Shown piece by piece: positions 53,447-62,209 of a DNA stretch of 64,000 bases (positions are counted from its first letter, which is position 1; every line of letters starts with the position of its first letter). The notes under the pieces were generated by a model that was not told the DNA's origin, ran no database searches, and saw only the letters and a list, made by a program, of their open reading frames with translations. The position numbers were made by a program, and so were the translations under genes. This stretch comes from Ilumatobacteraceae bacterium (GTDB lineage Bacteria > Actinomycetota > Acidimicrobiia > Acidimicrobiales > Ilumatobacteraceae). Location of the stretch: contig JAWPMO010000001.1 of assembly GCA_033344875.1 (NCBI GenBank), positions 955,595 through 1,019,594 on the forward strand, in the 5' to 3' direction.

Positions 53447-53683
53447 TTGGATCAACAACTGTTCGCCCGCTTCCAGAAGTGCGCCGTCGAGGTGCTTTCG
53501 GTCTCGGAGGATCAAGTCACACCCGATGCCAAGTTCGGCGACGACCTCGATGCCGACAGCCTCGACCTGGTCGAGCTCGTGATGGCGCTCGAGGAAGAGT
53601 TCGGCGTCGAAGTACCCGAGGAAGAACTCGAGGGCATCGAGACCGTGGGCCAGGCCTACGACCTCGTCGCCAACAAGCTCTGA
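53447..53683 (+). CDS. acpP: Acyl carrier protein
   Basis: Predicted 78-aa acidic protein. [21 protein letters not shown] contains the phosphopantetheine-accepting Ser, and the C-terminal [12 protein letters not shown] completes the four-helix bundle. It carries growing chains for the adjacent FASII enzymes. Start codon is TTG, with AAGGAG 7 nt upstream. No other frame or start fits. Confidence 0.96.
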   Translation: MDQQLFARFQKCAVEVLSVSEDQVTPDAKFGDDLDADSLDLVELVMALEEEFGVEVPEEELEGIETVGQAYDLVANKL

Positions 53684-53723
53684 TGATCAGACCCGCACTG
53701 CGGGCCGACACGAAGGAATCACC

Positions 53724-54908
53724 ATGAACGGTCAAGGCCGTCGCGTCGCGATCACGGGGTACGGCGTCGTCGCTCCGTGTGGCATCGGCAAGAACGACTA
53801 CTGGCAGGGGCTCCTCGGCCCAGGTCTGTCCGACAGCGGACGCGTCACGGAGATCGACGACTGGGACCCCACGCCCTACTACGACTCGCCCAAGGACGCC
53901 CGCCGGGCCGACCGCAGCGAGCAATTCGCGGTCGGCGCGGCGATCGAGGCGATGGAGCAGGCCGGCGACCTCGACATCGATCCCGCCAGGATCGGCACGA
54001 TCTTCGCAACCGGTGTCGGCGGGATCCACACACTCGAGGAACAGATCTCGATCCGGCTCGAGAAGGGCGAACGGCGGGTGTCGCCGTTCCTCGTCCCGAT
54101 GATGATGGCCAACGCACCGGGTGCCGCCGTGTCGATGCGGTTCGGGTTGCGCGGCCCCAACGAGACCATCGTGACGGCCTGTGCTGCCGGAACGCACGCG
54201 CTCGTGTACGCCGCCCGCCTGATCTCGTGGGGACTGGCCGATGCGATCGTGTCGGGCGGCACCGAGCACGCCGGCACCCCCACCGCGCTCGCCGGTTTCG
54301 GCAACATGACGGCGCTCTCGAGCACCGGGACGAGCCGACCGTTCGACACCGACCGCGACGGGTTCATCATGGGTGAGGGCGCCGCGTCGTTCGTCCTCGA
54401 AGAGTGGGAGCATGCCGTGGCGCGCGGCGCGAACATCGTCGGCGAGATCGTGGGCGGCGGCAGCAACGCCGACGCCCATCACATCACCGCCCCGGCCCCC
54501 GGCGGGGTCGGTGCGATCGCCTGCATGCACCTGGCGCTCGACGACGCCGGCCTCACGCCCGGCGACATCAAGCAGATCAACGCACACGGCACGAGCACCC
54601 CGCTCAACGATGCCGCCGAGGCGGCGGCCGTCACCGAGGTGTTCGGCGAACGCACCGTCCCCGTGGTGTCGACCAAGGGTGTCACCGGACACGCGCTCGG
54701 CGCCGCCGGGGCGCTCGAAGCCGCCGCCGTGCTCCTGTCGTTCGAGCATCGCCAGATCCCGCCGACCGCCAACACCAAGGTGCTCGGTGACGACATGACG
54801 ATCGACGTCGTGATGGGTGAGCCCCGCGATTGGACACCGGGGCCGACGCTGTCGAACAACTTCGGGTTCGGCGGGCACAACGGCTCGATCATCATCGCTC
54901 CCGCCTGA
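53724..54908 (+). CDS. fabF: 3-oxoacyl-ACP synthase II
   Basis: Predicted 394-aa ketosynthase for elongation. Cys in VTACAAGTHALVYA, His in NAHGTSTPLND, Lys/His in TKGVTGHALGAAG form the Cys-His-His set; NNFGFGGHNGSI closes the site. GAAGGA lies about 6 nt before ATG. Together with fabD, fabH, fabG and acpP it supplies core FASII activities. Confidence 0.95.
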   Translation: MNGQGRRVAITGYGVVAPCGIGKNDYWQGLLGPGLSDSGRVTEIDDWDPTPYYDSPKDARRADRSEQFAVGAAIEAMEQAGDLDIDPARIGTIFATGVGGIHTLEEQISIRLEKGERRVSPFLVPMMMANAPGAAVSMRFGLRGPNETIVTACAAGTHALVYAARLISWGLADAIVSGGTEHAGTPTALAGFGNMTALSSTGTSRPFDTDRDGFIMGEGAASFVLEEWEHAVARGANIVGEIVGGGSNADAHHITAPAPGGVGAIACMHLALDDAGLTPGDIKQINAHGTSTPLNDAAEAAAVTEVFGERTVPVVSTKGVTGHALGAAGALEAAAVLLSFEHRQIPPTANTKVLGDDMTIDVVMGEPRDWTPGPTLSNNFGFGGHNGSIIIAPA

Positions 54909-54942
54909 GCTCCGCCGCACCCCGCTCGGGTTTCGGCGACGC

Positions 54943-55359
54943 TCAGGCGTCGACGACGACGAACATCAGATCGCATTCGGTCGCGACCTCGCCGCCGAGG
55001 AGCGCGCGCCCACTCCCCTTGCCGGCCCGCGCCGACAGGCGACCCATCGTGCATTCGAGGATCAGCTCGTCGCCCGGGCCGACCTGACGTCGGAACCGGG
55101 CGCGGTCGAGCCCTCCGAACAGCGGCAGCTTGCCGGCGAACCGCTCGTCGTTGAGCACGGCGAGCGCGCCCACCTGGGCGATCGCCTCGCACATCAGGAC
55201 ACCCGGCAACGTCGGGCGGCCGGGGAAGTGTCCGGCAAAGAACCACTCGTCACCCGTCAGGCGCCAGCGCGCCCTGGCGGACACCCCGGGTTCGACGTCG
55301 AGGATCTCGTCGACGAACAGGAACGGCGGGCGGTGTGGCAAGAAGTCCTCAGGTTGCAC
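54943..55359 (-). CDS. fabZ: 3-hydroxyacyl-ACP dehydratase, FabZ-like
   Basis: Predicted 138-aa hot-dog-fold dehydratase. LPHRPPFLFVDEI, the catalytic His in FAGHFPGRPTLPGVLMCEAIAQ (with Glu two turns on), and RFRRQVGPGDEL are typical. It supplies the step missing from the facing fab cluster. GTG 55359 is preceded by TACAGT ending 7 nt upstream, which argues against a longer N-terminus. Convergent with fabF, 34 bp apart. Confidence 0.9.
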   Translation of the reverse strand: MQPEDFLPHRPPFLFVDEILDVEPGVSARARWRLTGDEWFFAGHFPGRPTLPGVLMCEAIAQVGALAVLNDERFAGKLPLFGGLDRARFRRQVGPGDELILECTMGRLSARAGKGSGRALLGGEVATECDLMFVVVDA

Positions 55360-55494
55360 CTCACCGACTGTAGGCGATCGACCGGCTCCGTCCCGCCACC
55401 CGTCGACCACCGAACGTGTTGGTAGCAACGCGACCACGGTGCGCGCCACATTTGACCTGGTGACGGCGTTATCGTCAAGAAAACCTCGCAGTTC

Positions 55495-55524
55495 TTGCAA
55501 GTTGGTCACCGAGAGTGTTATTCT
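55495..55524 (+). promoter_or_regulatory. Promoter reading into the fabZ-trpA gap
   Basis: TTGCAA (55495-55500), 18-nt spacer and TATTCT (55519-55524). Transcription would start near 55531 and run away from fabZ. No annotated gene lies on this strand before trpC/glyS, all antisense, so the product must be an RNA or tiny peptide. Confidence 0.6.
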
Positions 55525-55563
55525 CCCCACAGACCGTTTGTCCCAGGTCGGAAGGAGGCACCC

Positions 55564-55587
55564 ATGCATTACGTCCGTCCGTGCTGA
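55564..55587 (+). CDS. Seven-residue leader peptide MHYVRPC
   Basis: AAGGAGG (55552-55558) stands 5 nt before ATG, the best SD in the window. The peptide ends with Cys just before TGA. Leader peptides of this size usually report on charging of a tRNA or on ribosome stalling; the ending in Cys points to cysteine if so. Confidence 0.5.
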   Translation: MHYVRPC

Positions 55588-55862
55588 CCGCACGCCATCC
55601 ACGTTCGGGGCTGCGACCTCGTCCGTCCGGCCACGGTGATGGGGCCTCCGATCACCGACCGAACGGCGGCCGGGTTCGCACGACCGGACGATCTGGTGAT
55701 CCGACCTCGGACCGAGCACGAGCGATCGTGTGGCGGGAACGTCCGACCGAACGATCACCCAGGCGTCCGACCCGACCACACGTTCGGCGCACCCTGACCC
55801 ACCCGCCAGTGAGCAGGGGGCCGTGCGATGAGGACAGCGCACGACCGAGCAGAACCGAACGA

Positions 55863-55888
55863 GAACGAGGGCCTTCGGGCCCTCGTTC
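55863..55888. terminator. UUCG-capped 11-bp hairpin at the trpA end
   Basis: GAACGAGGGCC-TTCG-GGCCCTCGTTC. The plus-strand RNA has the very stable C(UUCG)G tetraloop. It lies 9 nt past the trpA stop on the minus strand and may work in both directions. No long U-tract is present. Confidence 0.7.
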
Positions 55889-55897
55889 CGCGTCTGC

Positions 55898-56686
55898 TCA
55901 GACCGCGTCGATCGCGGCGCGGACCTCGGCGACGTAGGCACCGACCGCGTCGGGGCCACTCTCGATCAAGCGGCGGACCATCGACGCGCCCTGGATCACG
56001 CCGTCGGCGACCCGCGTCGCCTCGTACGCCTGGGCCGCGTTCGACACACCGACGCCGACCAGGACCGGCACGTCGGTGATCGACTTGAGTCGAGCCGCCA
56101 GCGCGGTCGCCGTGCCGGCCAGCGTGTCGCGCTCCCCCGTCACGCCGAGCAGACCGACCGAGTACAGGAAGCCCCGGGCACGAGCGGCGACGAGCGGCAG
56201 GCGTTCGTCGGGAGCCGTCGGCGCGGCGAGCATGACCGTCTCGACGCCCTCGTGGTCGGCCGCACGGCACCACGGCTCGGACTCCTCGAGCGGCAGGTCG
56301 GGCAGGATGCAACCCGACACGCCCGCTTGCACCAGCCGGTGAGCGAACCGCCGGTGGCCCTCGTGGTGGACCAGGTTGTAGTAGGTCATCACCAGCAGCG
56401 GTATGTCGACGTCGAGCGACGGCACCAGGTCGAGCACGCTCGCCGGCGTCGCTCCGCCCTCGAGCGCCGCTTGCGACGCCTGCTGGATCACGGGTCCGTC
56501 CATCACCGGGTCGGAGAACGGCACCCCGATCTCCACGGCGTCGGCACCGTTGGCGGCGGCGGCGCGGATCGCATCCTGCCAGCCCGGGTACCCGCCGGTG
56601 ATGTACGGCACGAGCAGCTTGCGGCCGGCGGCTCGCTTGTCGCGGAACTCCGACTCGATCCGGCCCATCAGAGCTTCCCTGCCCAT
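55898..56686 (-). CDS. trpA: Tryptophan synthase alpha subunit
   Basis: Predicted 262-aa TIM-barrel enzyme that cleaves indole-3-glycerol phosphate. Glu in AVEIGVPFSDP and Asp in ILPDLPLEE are catalytic; GVGVSNAAQA binds phosphate. An 18-bp duplication at the 5' end gives two starts: ATG 56686, overlapping the trpB stop (TGATG), and ATG 56668. The protein begins [14 protein letters not shown], the first six residues being the duplicated part. Ends at the UUCG hairpin. Confidence 0.96.
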   Translation of the reverse strand: MGREALMGRIESEFRDKRAAGRKLLVPYITGGYPGWQDAIRAAAANGADAVEIGVPFSDPVMDGPVIQQASQAALEGGATPASVLDLVPSLDVDIPLLVMTYYNLVHHEGHRRFAHRLVQAGVSGCILPDLPLEESEPWCRAADHEGVETVMLAAPTAPDERLPLVAARARGFLYSVGLLGVTGERDTLAGTATALAARLKSITDVPVLVGVGVSNAAQAYEATRVADGVIQGASMVRRLIESGPDAVGAYVAEVRAAIDAV

Positions 56687-56701
56687 CAGAGCTTCCCTGC
56701 C
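56666..56701 (-). repeat. Exact 18-bp tandem duplication at the trpB/trpA junction
   Basis: Two copies of CATCAGAGCTTCCCTGCC (56666-56683 and 56684-56701) with no difference. Each copy holds the trpB C-terminal codons, stop and trpA start as TGATG. The length of six codons keeps trpA in frame. Confidence 0.95.
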
Positions 56702-57873
56702 AGAATGTCCATCATCTGGGCGACGTCCTTGTCGCCACGCCCGGACAGGTTGACCAGCACGGTCCGGCCCTGCAGCGTGTCGGCCTCCCGGCACAGCCAG
56801 GCGATCGCGTGGGCGCTCTCGAGGGCCGGGATGATGCCCTCGGTCTCGGACAGCAACCGGAAGGCGTCGATCACCTCGGCATCGGTCACGTTCGGGTACT
56901 CGGCCCGTCCGATCGACGCCAGGTAGGAGTGCTCGGGGCCGACGCCCGGATAGTCGAGTCCCGCCGAGATCGACAGCGCCTCCTCGACCTGGCCGACCTC
57001 GTCCTGCATCAGGTTGCTCCGCATGCCGTGCACGACACCCGGGGAGCCACGTCCGATCGCCGCTCCCCCGGCAGGCTCGACACCGACCAGCCGGGTGTCG
57101 CGCTCGTCGACGAAGCCGGCGAAGATCCCCATCGCGTTGGACCCTCCGCCGACACAGGCGACGACGAGGTCGGGCATCCCGCCGAGCAACTCACTGCACT
57201 GCTCGTGGGCCTCGATCCCGATGATGCTCTGGAACTGGCGCACCATGTGCGGATACGGATGTGGTCCGACGACCGACCCCAGGCAGAAGTGTGTGTCGGC
57301 CACGGTCGCGACCCAGTGCCGCATCGCCTCGTTGACCGCGTCCTTCAGGGTGCGGCTGCCGCTCTCGACCGACTCGACCTCGGCACCGAGCAGCTTCATC
57401 CGGAAGACGTTCAGCTCCTGGCGTTCGACGTCGACCGCACCCATGTAGACCTTGCACTCCAGCCCCATGAGGGCTGCCGCGGTGGCACTGGCCACGCCGT
57501 GCTGGCCCGCACCGGTGTCGGCGACGATCCGCCGCTTGCCCATCCGCTTGGCGAGGAGGGTCTGACCGATCACGTTGTTGATCTTGTGCGAGCCGGTGTG
57601 GTTCAGGTCTTCGCGCTTGAGGATCACGCGCATGCCCAGCCGGGCGCCGAGGTTGTGGCACTCGGTGAGGATCGACGGTCGGCCGGAGTACTGCCGGTGC
57701 ACGTCGGCCAGCTCGGTCCGGAACCCGGGGTCGTTCCAGGCCTCGTCGAAGGCACGTTCGAGCTCTTGGCACGCGGGCACGAGCGTCTCGGGCACGAAAC
57801 GACCGCCGAATTCGCCGAACCGGCCGGAGGCGTCGGGCGGGGCGGTCAGGGTGGGGGTGGGGGTGTCGGTCAT
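56686..57873 (-). CDS. trpB: Tryptophan synthase beta subunit
   Basis: Predicted 395-aa PLP enzyme that joins indole and serine. [15 protein letters not shown] holds the PLP Lys, Glu lies in [11 protein letters not shown] region partners, and GGGSNAMG binds the phosphate. The C-terminus is ILAGKL, whose codons lie in the duplicated 18-bp unit. AAGGA is 5 nt before ATG 57873. The gene lies 8 bp after trpF. Confidence 0.97.
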   Translation of the reverse strand: MTDTPTPTLTAPPDASGRFGEFGGRFVPETLVPACQELERAFDEAWNDPGFRTELADVHRQYSGRPSILTECHNLGARLGMRVILKREDLNHTGSHKINNVIGQTLLAKRMGKRRIVADTGAGQHGVASATAAALMGLECKVYMGAVDVERQELNVFRMKLLGAEVESVESGSRTLKDAVNEAMRHWVATVADTHFCLGSVVGPHPYPHMVRQFQSIIGIEAHEQCSELLGGMPDLVVACVGGGSNAMGIFAGFVDERDTRLVGVEPAGGAAIGRGSPGVVHGMRSNLMQDEVGQVEEALSISAGLDYPGVGPEHSYLASIGRAEYPNVTDAEVIDAFRLLSETEGIIPALESAHAIAWLCREADTLQGRTVLVNLSGRGDKDVAQMMDILAGKL

Positions 57874-57881
57874 CGAGGTCC

Positions 57882-58535
57882 TTATTCGTCGGCCCAGTCG
57901 TAGGGCAGCTCGTCCGGGCCGAGGTACGGCTCCGGGGCGGCAGCGCGCGCGTTGGCGATGAACCGCCGGATCTTGGTCGGGTCCTTGCGCCCCGGCGACG
58001 CCTCGACGCCCGATGACACGTCGACGCCCCACGGCTCGACGATCTCGATCGCGTCGGCAACGTTGTCGGGGTCGAGGCCGCCGGCGAGGATCAGCCGGAG
58101 ACCGTCGGGCACCTCCGACGCCAGTCGCCAGTCGAACAACTTGCCGGATCCGGGCGTCGGCGCGTCGAGCAGCACCAGATCGGTGCCGTACTGATCGGCC
58201 TCGGGGAGCTGCGGCGAGTCGGCACCGAAGGCCTTGATGACCCATCGGACACTCTTGCCGATCTCGATCGCCTGCTCCTTGGTCTCGCGTCCGTGCAGCT
58301 GGACCGCCTTGACGTTGGCCTTGTTGGCGATGTCGATCACCCGCGACGGGTGTTCGTCGCGGAACACGCCGACCGTCAGCACCTCGGGCGGCAGTCGCCG
58401 GGTGATGTCGTACACGGTCTGCGCCGCGACTTGGCGAGTGGACGGCGCGAAGACGAAACCGACCGCGTCGGCGCCCATGGCGACCGCGAACAGCGCATCG
58501 TCTTCGTTGGTGATGCCGCAGATCTTCACGAACAT
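57882..58535 (-). CDS. trpF: Phosphoribosylanthranilate isomerase
   Basis: Predicted 217-aa TIM barrel. FVKICGITN with the catalytic Cys, [22 protein letters not shown] (Asp) and [20 protein letters not shown] are all in place. TACGGT ends 8 nt before ATG 58535, so trpF-trpB-trpA may have its own leaderless promoter inside the operon. Confidence 0.95.
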   Translation of the reverse strand: MFVKICGITNEDDALFAVAMGADAVGFVFAPSTRQVAAQTVYDITRRLPPEVLTVGVFRDEHPSRVIDIANKANVKAVQLHGRETKEQAIEIGKSVRWVIKAFGADSPQLPEADQYGTDLVLLDAPTPGSGKLFDWRLASEVPDGLRLILAGGLDPDNVADAIEIVEPWGVDVSSGVEASPGRKDPTKIRRFIANARAAAPEPYLGPDELPYDWADE

Positions 58536-58590
58536 GCAGCACGACCGTATCCGCCGAAGAGCCCGGACGTCATCATGGGTTCGAGCGATG

Positions 58591-59364
58591 TCAGCCGATG
58601 AGGTCGGCGACCGCTGCCGCCGCATCGCCGGAGGTGACCAACGACTCGCCGACGAGCACCGCCTGGTACCCGGCAGCATGCAGCGCACGGGCGTCGTCGC
58701 TGCCCCGCACACCGGACTCGGCGACCTTCACGACATCGTCGGGGATCGCGGACGCCATCCGGACCGCACGCTCGTGGTCGACCTCGAAGGTGACCAGGTC
58801 ACGCTGATTGACGCCGACGAGCGTCGCGCCGACCGCGACCGCACGCTCGAGTTCGGGTTCGTCGTGCACCTCGACGAGGACGTCGAGACCGAGTTCGACG
58901 GCCAGGGCATGGAAGTCGGAGAGTTCGGCCTGGTCGAGGGCGGCGACGATCAGCAGCACGGCGTCGGCACCCATGATCCGGGCGTCGACCACGTCGAGCG
59001 CCGACACGGTGAAGTCCTTGCGCAGGACCGGCAGCGAGCATGCGGCCCGCGCCGTCTGGAGGTCGGCGACCGACCCGCCGAAGAACTCCTCGTCGGTCAG
59101 CACCGACAGACATGCTGCTCCCCCGGCCTCGTACTCACCGGCGAGATGCGCCGGGTCGAGGTTCGGGAACAGATCACCCTTCGACGGCGACCGTCGCTTG
59201 ACCTCGCTGATGACGGCCAGCCGGTCGGACCCGGCGAGCGCCCGACGGAACCCGCGTGTCGGCCCGGTGCCGTCGACCGTGGCGATCAGGGCGTCGAGCG
59301 AGCGCTCGTCGGCCGCCGTGACCTGGCGATGGCGGTCGAGGATGCGGTCGAGATAGGTGCTCAC
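58591..59364 (-). CDS. trpC: Indole-3-glycerol phosphate synthase
   Basis: Predicted 257-aa TIM-barrel enzyme. ISEVKRRSPSKGD and LRKDFTVSALDV give the catalytic Lys residues, VEVHDEPEL and GVNQRDL (Asn) bind substrate, AESGVRGSDDA the phosphate. GTG lies 17 bp after glyS, suggesting glyS-trpC co-transcription. Confidence 0.96.
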   Translation of the reverse strand: MSTYLDRILDRHRQVTAADERSLDALIATVDGTGPTRGFRRALAGSDRLAVISEVKRRSPSKGDLFPNLDPAHLAGEYEAGGAACLSVLTDEEFFGGSVADLQTARAACSLPVLRKDFTVSALDVVDARIMGADAVLLIVAALDQAELSDFHALAVELGLDVLVEVHDEPELERAVAVGATLVGVNQRDLVTFEVDHERAVRMASAIPDDVVKVAESGVRGSDDARALHAAGYQAVLVGESLVTSGDAAAAVADLIG

Positions 59365-59381
59365 GACAGGTCAGGCCTCGT

Positions 59382-60692
59382 TCAGAAGCCGAGACGGTCG
59401 GAGATCAGCGACGTGAGCTGGTCGATCGGTACCCGGACCTGCTCCATCGTGTCACGGTCGCGCACGGTCACGGCGTCGTCGTCGAGCGAGTCGAAGTCGA
59501 CCGTGACACACAGCGGCGTGCCGATCTCGTCTTGCCGGCGGTATCGCTTGCCGATGTTCTGGGTCTCGTCGTAATCGACCATGTACCGGTCGCTGAGCGT
59601 CTTGCGGACCTCGTGCGCCAGCGGCGTCAGCGTGTCCTTCTTGCTCAGCGGGAGCACCGCGACCTTGTACGGCGCGAGCCGGGGGTGCAGGCGCAGCACG
59701 GTGCGCGTCTCGCCGTTGACCTCGTCTTCGTCATACGCCGCGAGCAGGAACGCCGCCATGGTCCGGGTGGCACCTGCGGCCGGCTCGATCACGTACGGCA
59801 CGTAGCGCTCGTTGGTCTGCGGGTCGAAGTAGTCGAGCTTCTCCCCCGATGCCGCAGCGTGCGCCTTGAGGTCGAAGTCGGTGCGCTTGGCGATGCCCTC
59901 GAGTTCGTCGAAACCCCACGGGAACTTGAACTCGACGTCGGCGGTGCCGGTCGAATAGTGCGACAGCTCGTCGGCGTCGTGCGGTCGCAGCATGACCATG
60001 TCGGCCGGGATCCCGAGCTCGATGTACCAGTTCAGGCGCTCGTTGCACCAGTACTCGTACCACTGGTCGCTGTCGGCGGGCGGGACGAAGAACTCCATCT
60101 CCATCTGCTCGAACTCGCGCGTCCGGAAGATCCAGTTCTGCGGCGTGATCTCGTTGCGGAAGCTCTTGCCGATCTGGGCGATGCCGAACGGCGGCTTCTT
60201 GCGGCTGGTCTGCAGCACGTTGGAGAAGTTGGTGAACATGCCCTGCGCCGTCTCGGGACGGAGATACGCGTCGGCGCCGGCCCCCTCGACCGGACCTGCC
60301 TGGGTCTTGAACATCAGGTTGAACTCGCGCGCCTCGGTGAAGCTCTTCGTCGCGCCGCACTCCGGGCAGGTGTCGGGATCGTCGAGTTTGTCGAGGCGGA
60401 ACCGGTTCTTGCAGTTGGTGCAGTCGACCAGCGGATCGGAGAAGTTGCCGAGGTGGCCCGACGCCTCCCAGACCTGGGGTGGCCCGAGCACCGCGGCGTC
60501 GATCAGCATCACGTCGTCGCGCTGCTGGACCATCGAACGCAGCCAGGCTTCCTTGACGTTGCGGAGCAGCAGCGAACCGAGGGGGCCGTAGTCGTAGGTC
60601 GACCTGAAGCCGCCGTAGATCTCGGCCGACGGGTACACGAACCCACGGCGTTTGCACAGGTTGACGATCTGATCGAGCTCGGTGGCGGGCAT
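59382..60692 (-). CDS. glyS: Glycine--tRNA ligase (dimeric alpha2 type)
   Basis: Predicted 436-aa class II synthetase. CKRRGFVYPSAEIYGG starts the catalytic core; SFRNEITPQNWIFRTREFEQMEMEF is motif 2; a zinc-like CTNCKN...CPECGA insert follows the first strand; the C-terminal anticodon domain is KVAVLPLSKKD. TAGTCT lies 9 nt before ATG. Confidence 0.96.
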   Translation of the reverse strand: MPATELDQIVNLCKRRGFVYPSAEIYGGFRSTYDYGPLGSLLLRNVKEAWLRSMVQQRDDVMLIDAAVLGPPQVWEASGHLGNFSDPLVDCTNCKNRFRLDKLDDPDTCPECGATKSFTEAREFNLMFKTQAGPVEGAGADAYLRPETAQGMFTNFSNVLQTSRKKPPFGIAQIGKSFRNEITPQNWIFRTREFEQMEMEFFVPPADSDQWYEYWCNERLNWYIELGIPADMVMLRPHDADELSHYSTGTADVEFKFPWGFDELEGIAKRTDFDLKAHAAASGEKLDYFDPQTNERYVPYVIEPAAGATRTMAAFLLAAYDEDEVNGETRTVLRLHPRLAPYKVAVLPLSKKDTLTPLAHEVRKTLSDRYMVDYDETQNIGKRYRRQDEIGTPLCVTVDFDSLDDDAVTVRDRDTMEQVRVPIDQLTSLISDRLGF

Positions 60693-60750
60693 AGGGATCT
60701 CAGACTACGGGGACTTCCGGAATCCCGCAGTGTCCGTTCTGCCACGTCAC

Positions 60751-61656
60751 GTGCCAAACTGCTGCCTCTTGGGCCACCTGCATCTGTTCGACCGGATCGT
60801 CATCGTCGGCTGGAGCGACGCCGATGCGCCGACCCGTGGCGACAACTCGATCTGGCGGGCGTCGATCGACGTCGCCGGCGGCCGAACCGCCTGCGTCAAC
60901 CACGCGACGCGCCACCTCGCGACCAAGGCGCTGGTCGATGAGCTGAGCGACACCGCGGGCCGCAAGGTCTTCCTCGGTTTCGACTTCCCGCTCGGATTCC
61001 CACGCGGGTTCGCCCGCCGCCTGGTCGGGGAGACGGCCAACTGGCGGGCCGTGTGGACCGCTGTCGACACCGCCGTGACCGACGACGCCGACAACTCGAA
61101 CAACCGGTACGAGGCCGGCGCTGCCCTCAACTCGCGCGCCGGCATGTCGCCCGGCCCCTTCTGGGGCTGTCCACCCGATGAAGTCCACGGCTCGGTGCAG
61201 CCGGACAAGCCGCGCACGTTCGCCGGCCTCCCCGAGTACCGCATCGCCGAACAGCGACTGGCCAGCCGCGGCGTGTCGACGCCGACCGCATGGCAGCTGC
61301 ACGGACCGCTCTCGGCCGGTGGACGGGCCCTGCTCGGTATGCCGCTGGTCCGGGAACTCGCCGAGCGTTCCGGGCTCGCCAAGCGGGTGCGGCTCTGGCC
61401 GTTCGAGACCGGTTGCACCGCCGTACCGACCCGGGCGTCGAACGACGCGGTCGTCATCGGCGAAGTGTGGCCCTGGAGCTACGAGCTCGACCCGGCCGCA
61501 CATCCACTTCCTGACGCCGCACGGGCGATCAGCACCGCCCAGCACCTCGCAGCGCTCGACCGGGCCGGACACCTGGGCGCGCTGTTCGCTCCCAACGTGC
61601 GCGACGAGGACCTGCTCGTCGTCGAACGCGAAGAGGGCTGGATCCTCGGGGCCTGA
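60751..61656 (+). CDS. Protein of unknown function, DUF429/RNase-H-like features
   Basis: Predicted 301-aa soluble protein. IVIVGWSDADAPTRGDNSIW and FLGFDFPLGFPRGFA at the N-terminal half, and VIGEVWPWSYELD later, have the acid-rich strand ends of DUF429-type predicted RNase H-fold proteins. Related proteins are often labelled as cobalamin or molybdopterin genes on weak grounds. GTG 60751 is the most upstream plausible start; TTG 60769 is also possible. Divergent from glyS. Confidence 0.55.
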   Translation: MPNCCLLGHLHLFDRIVIVGWSDADAPTRGDNSIWRASIDVAGGRTACVNHATRHLATKALVDELSDTAGRKVFLGFDFPLGFPRGFARRLVGETANWRAVWTAVDTAVTDDADNSNNRYEAGAALNSRAGMSPGPFWGCPPDEVHGSVQPDKPRTFAGLPEYRIAEQRLASRGVSTPTAWQLHGPLSAGGRALLGMPLVRELAERSGLAKRVRLWPFETGCTAVPTRASNDAVVIGEVWPWSYELDPAAHPLPDAARAISTAQHLAALDRAGHLGALFAPNVRDEDLLVVEREEGWILGA

Positions 61657-61714
61657 GCCGGCCCGCGCGAAACCGGTTCGCGCACGGGGCCGCCGTGCTG
61701 TCAACATCGGCCGC

Positions 61715-62194
61715 ATGAGTTCGGTCGCCGACATCGCTCCTCGCTTCATCGACGTTGCGCACCGCATCGTGTGGGCGACGGTCGCCACCATCGACACCGA
61801 CGACCGGCCGCGGTCGCGTGTGCTCCACCCGATCTGGGAGTGGGACGGCGAACGGCTGGTCGGGTGGGTCGCCACCGGGCCGACACCGGTCAAGGTCGCC
61901 CATCTCGACCACCGACCCTTCGCTTCGGTCAACTACTGGGACCAGCAGCAGGACATCGCCACCGCCGAGTGCGAGGTCACCTGGCACCACGACGACGAGA
62001 CCTGCACCCGGGTCTGGGACCTGTTCGAGCACGGCCCGGAACCGGTCGGCTACGACCCGGCGACGATCCCGTTCTGGGACGGTCCCACCCAGCCGGAGTT
62101 CGCCGTGCTCCGGCTCGATCCGTGGCGTCTCCGGGTGTTCCCCGGCAGCATGCTCCTGGCCGGCGAGGGCGAGATCCTCGACTGGCACCGCTGA
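61715..62194 (+). CDS. Pyridoxamine-5'-phosphate-oxidase-fold protein
   Basis: Predicted 159-aa split-barrel flavin/F420-binding protein. VWATVATIDTDDRPRSRVLHPIWEW, VGWVATGPTPVKVAHLDHRP and FASVNYWDQQQDIATAECEVTW match the PNPOx-like fold. F420 or FMN may be bound. ATG 61715 is preceded by a CAACAT hexamer 7 nt away. It converges with recO. Confidence 0.8.
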   Translation: MSSVADIAPRFIDVAHRIVWATVATIDTDDRPRSRVLHPIWEWDGERLVGWVATGPTPVKVAHLDHRPFASVNYWDQQQDIATAECEVTWHHDDETCTRVWDLFEHGPEPVGYDPATIPFWDGPTQPEFAVLRLDPWRLRVFPGSMLLAGEGEILDWHR

Positions 62195-62209
62195 GCGGAC
62201 CCGACCGCG

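Larger units (their letters stand above)
55531..55890 (+). ncRNA. Candidate structured RNA with leader peptide
   Basis: This 360-nt stretch is the only gene-free space above 300 bp in the window. It contains a promoter before it, a strong SD and 7-residue ORF at its start, a CGGTGAT/ATCACCG hairpin near 55634-55659, several interchangeable CCGAACG/CGTTCGG segments able to pair in more than one way, and a UUCG-capped 11-bp hairpin at its end. A leaderless 52-codon ORF (55639-55797) lacks SD and looks non-coding. It could be an attenuator without its gene or a regulatory sRNA. Confidence 0.45.

Noticed and set aside
55360-55506. N-terminal extension of the FabZ-like protein
   Set aside because: The frame is open and starts VTNLQELRGFLDD, but codon use is unlike coding DNA here, and TACAGT 7 nt before GTG 55359 fixes the start.
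55639-55797. 52-codon plus-strand ORF in the fabZ-trpA gap
   Set aside because: No SD, no -10 at leaderless distance, and low-complexity RPxD sequence; more likely part of the RNA structure.
56687-56794. TrpA start upstream of 56686
   Set aside because: Would overlap trpB by over 100 bp with Arg/Gly-rich sequence; the TGATG overlap is the normal junction.
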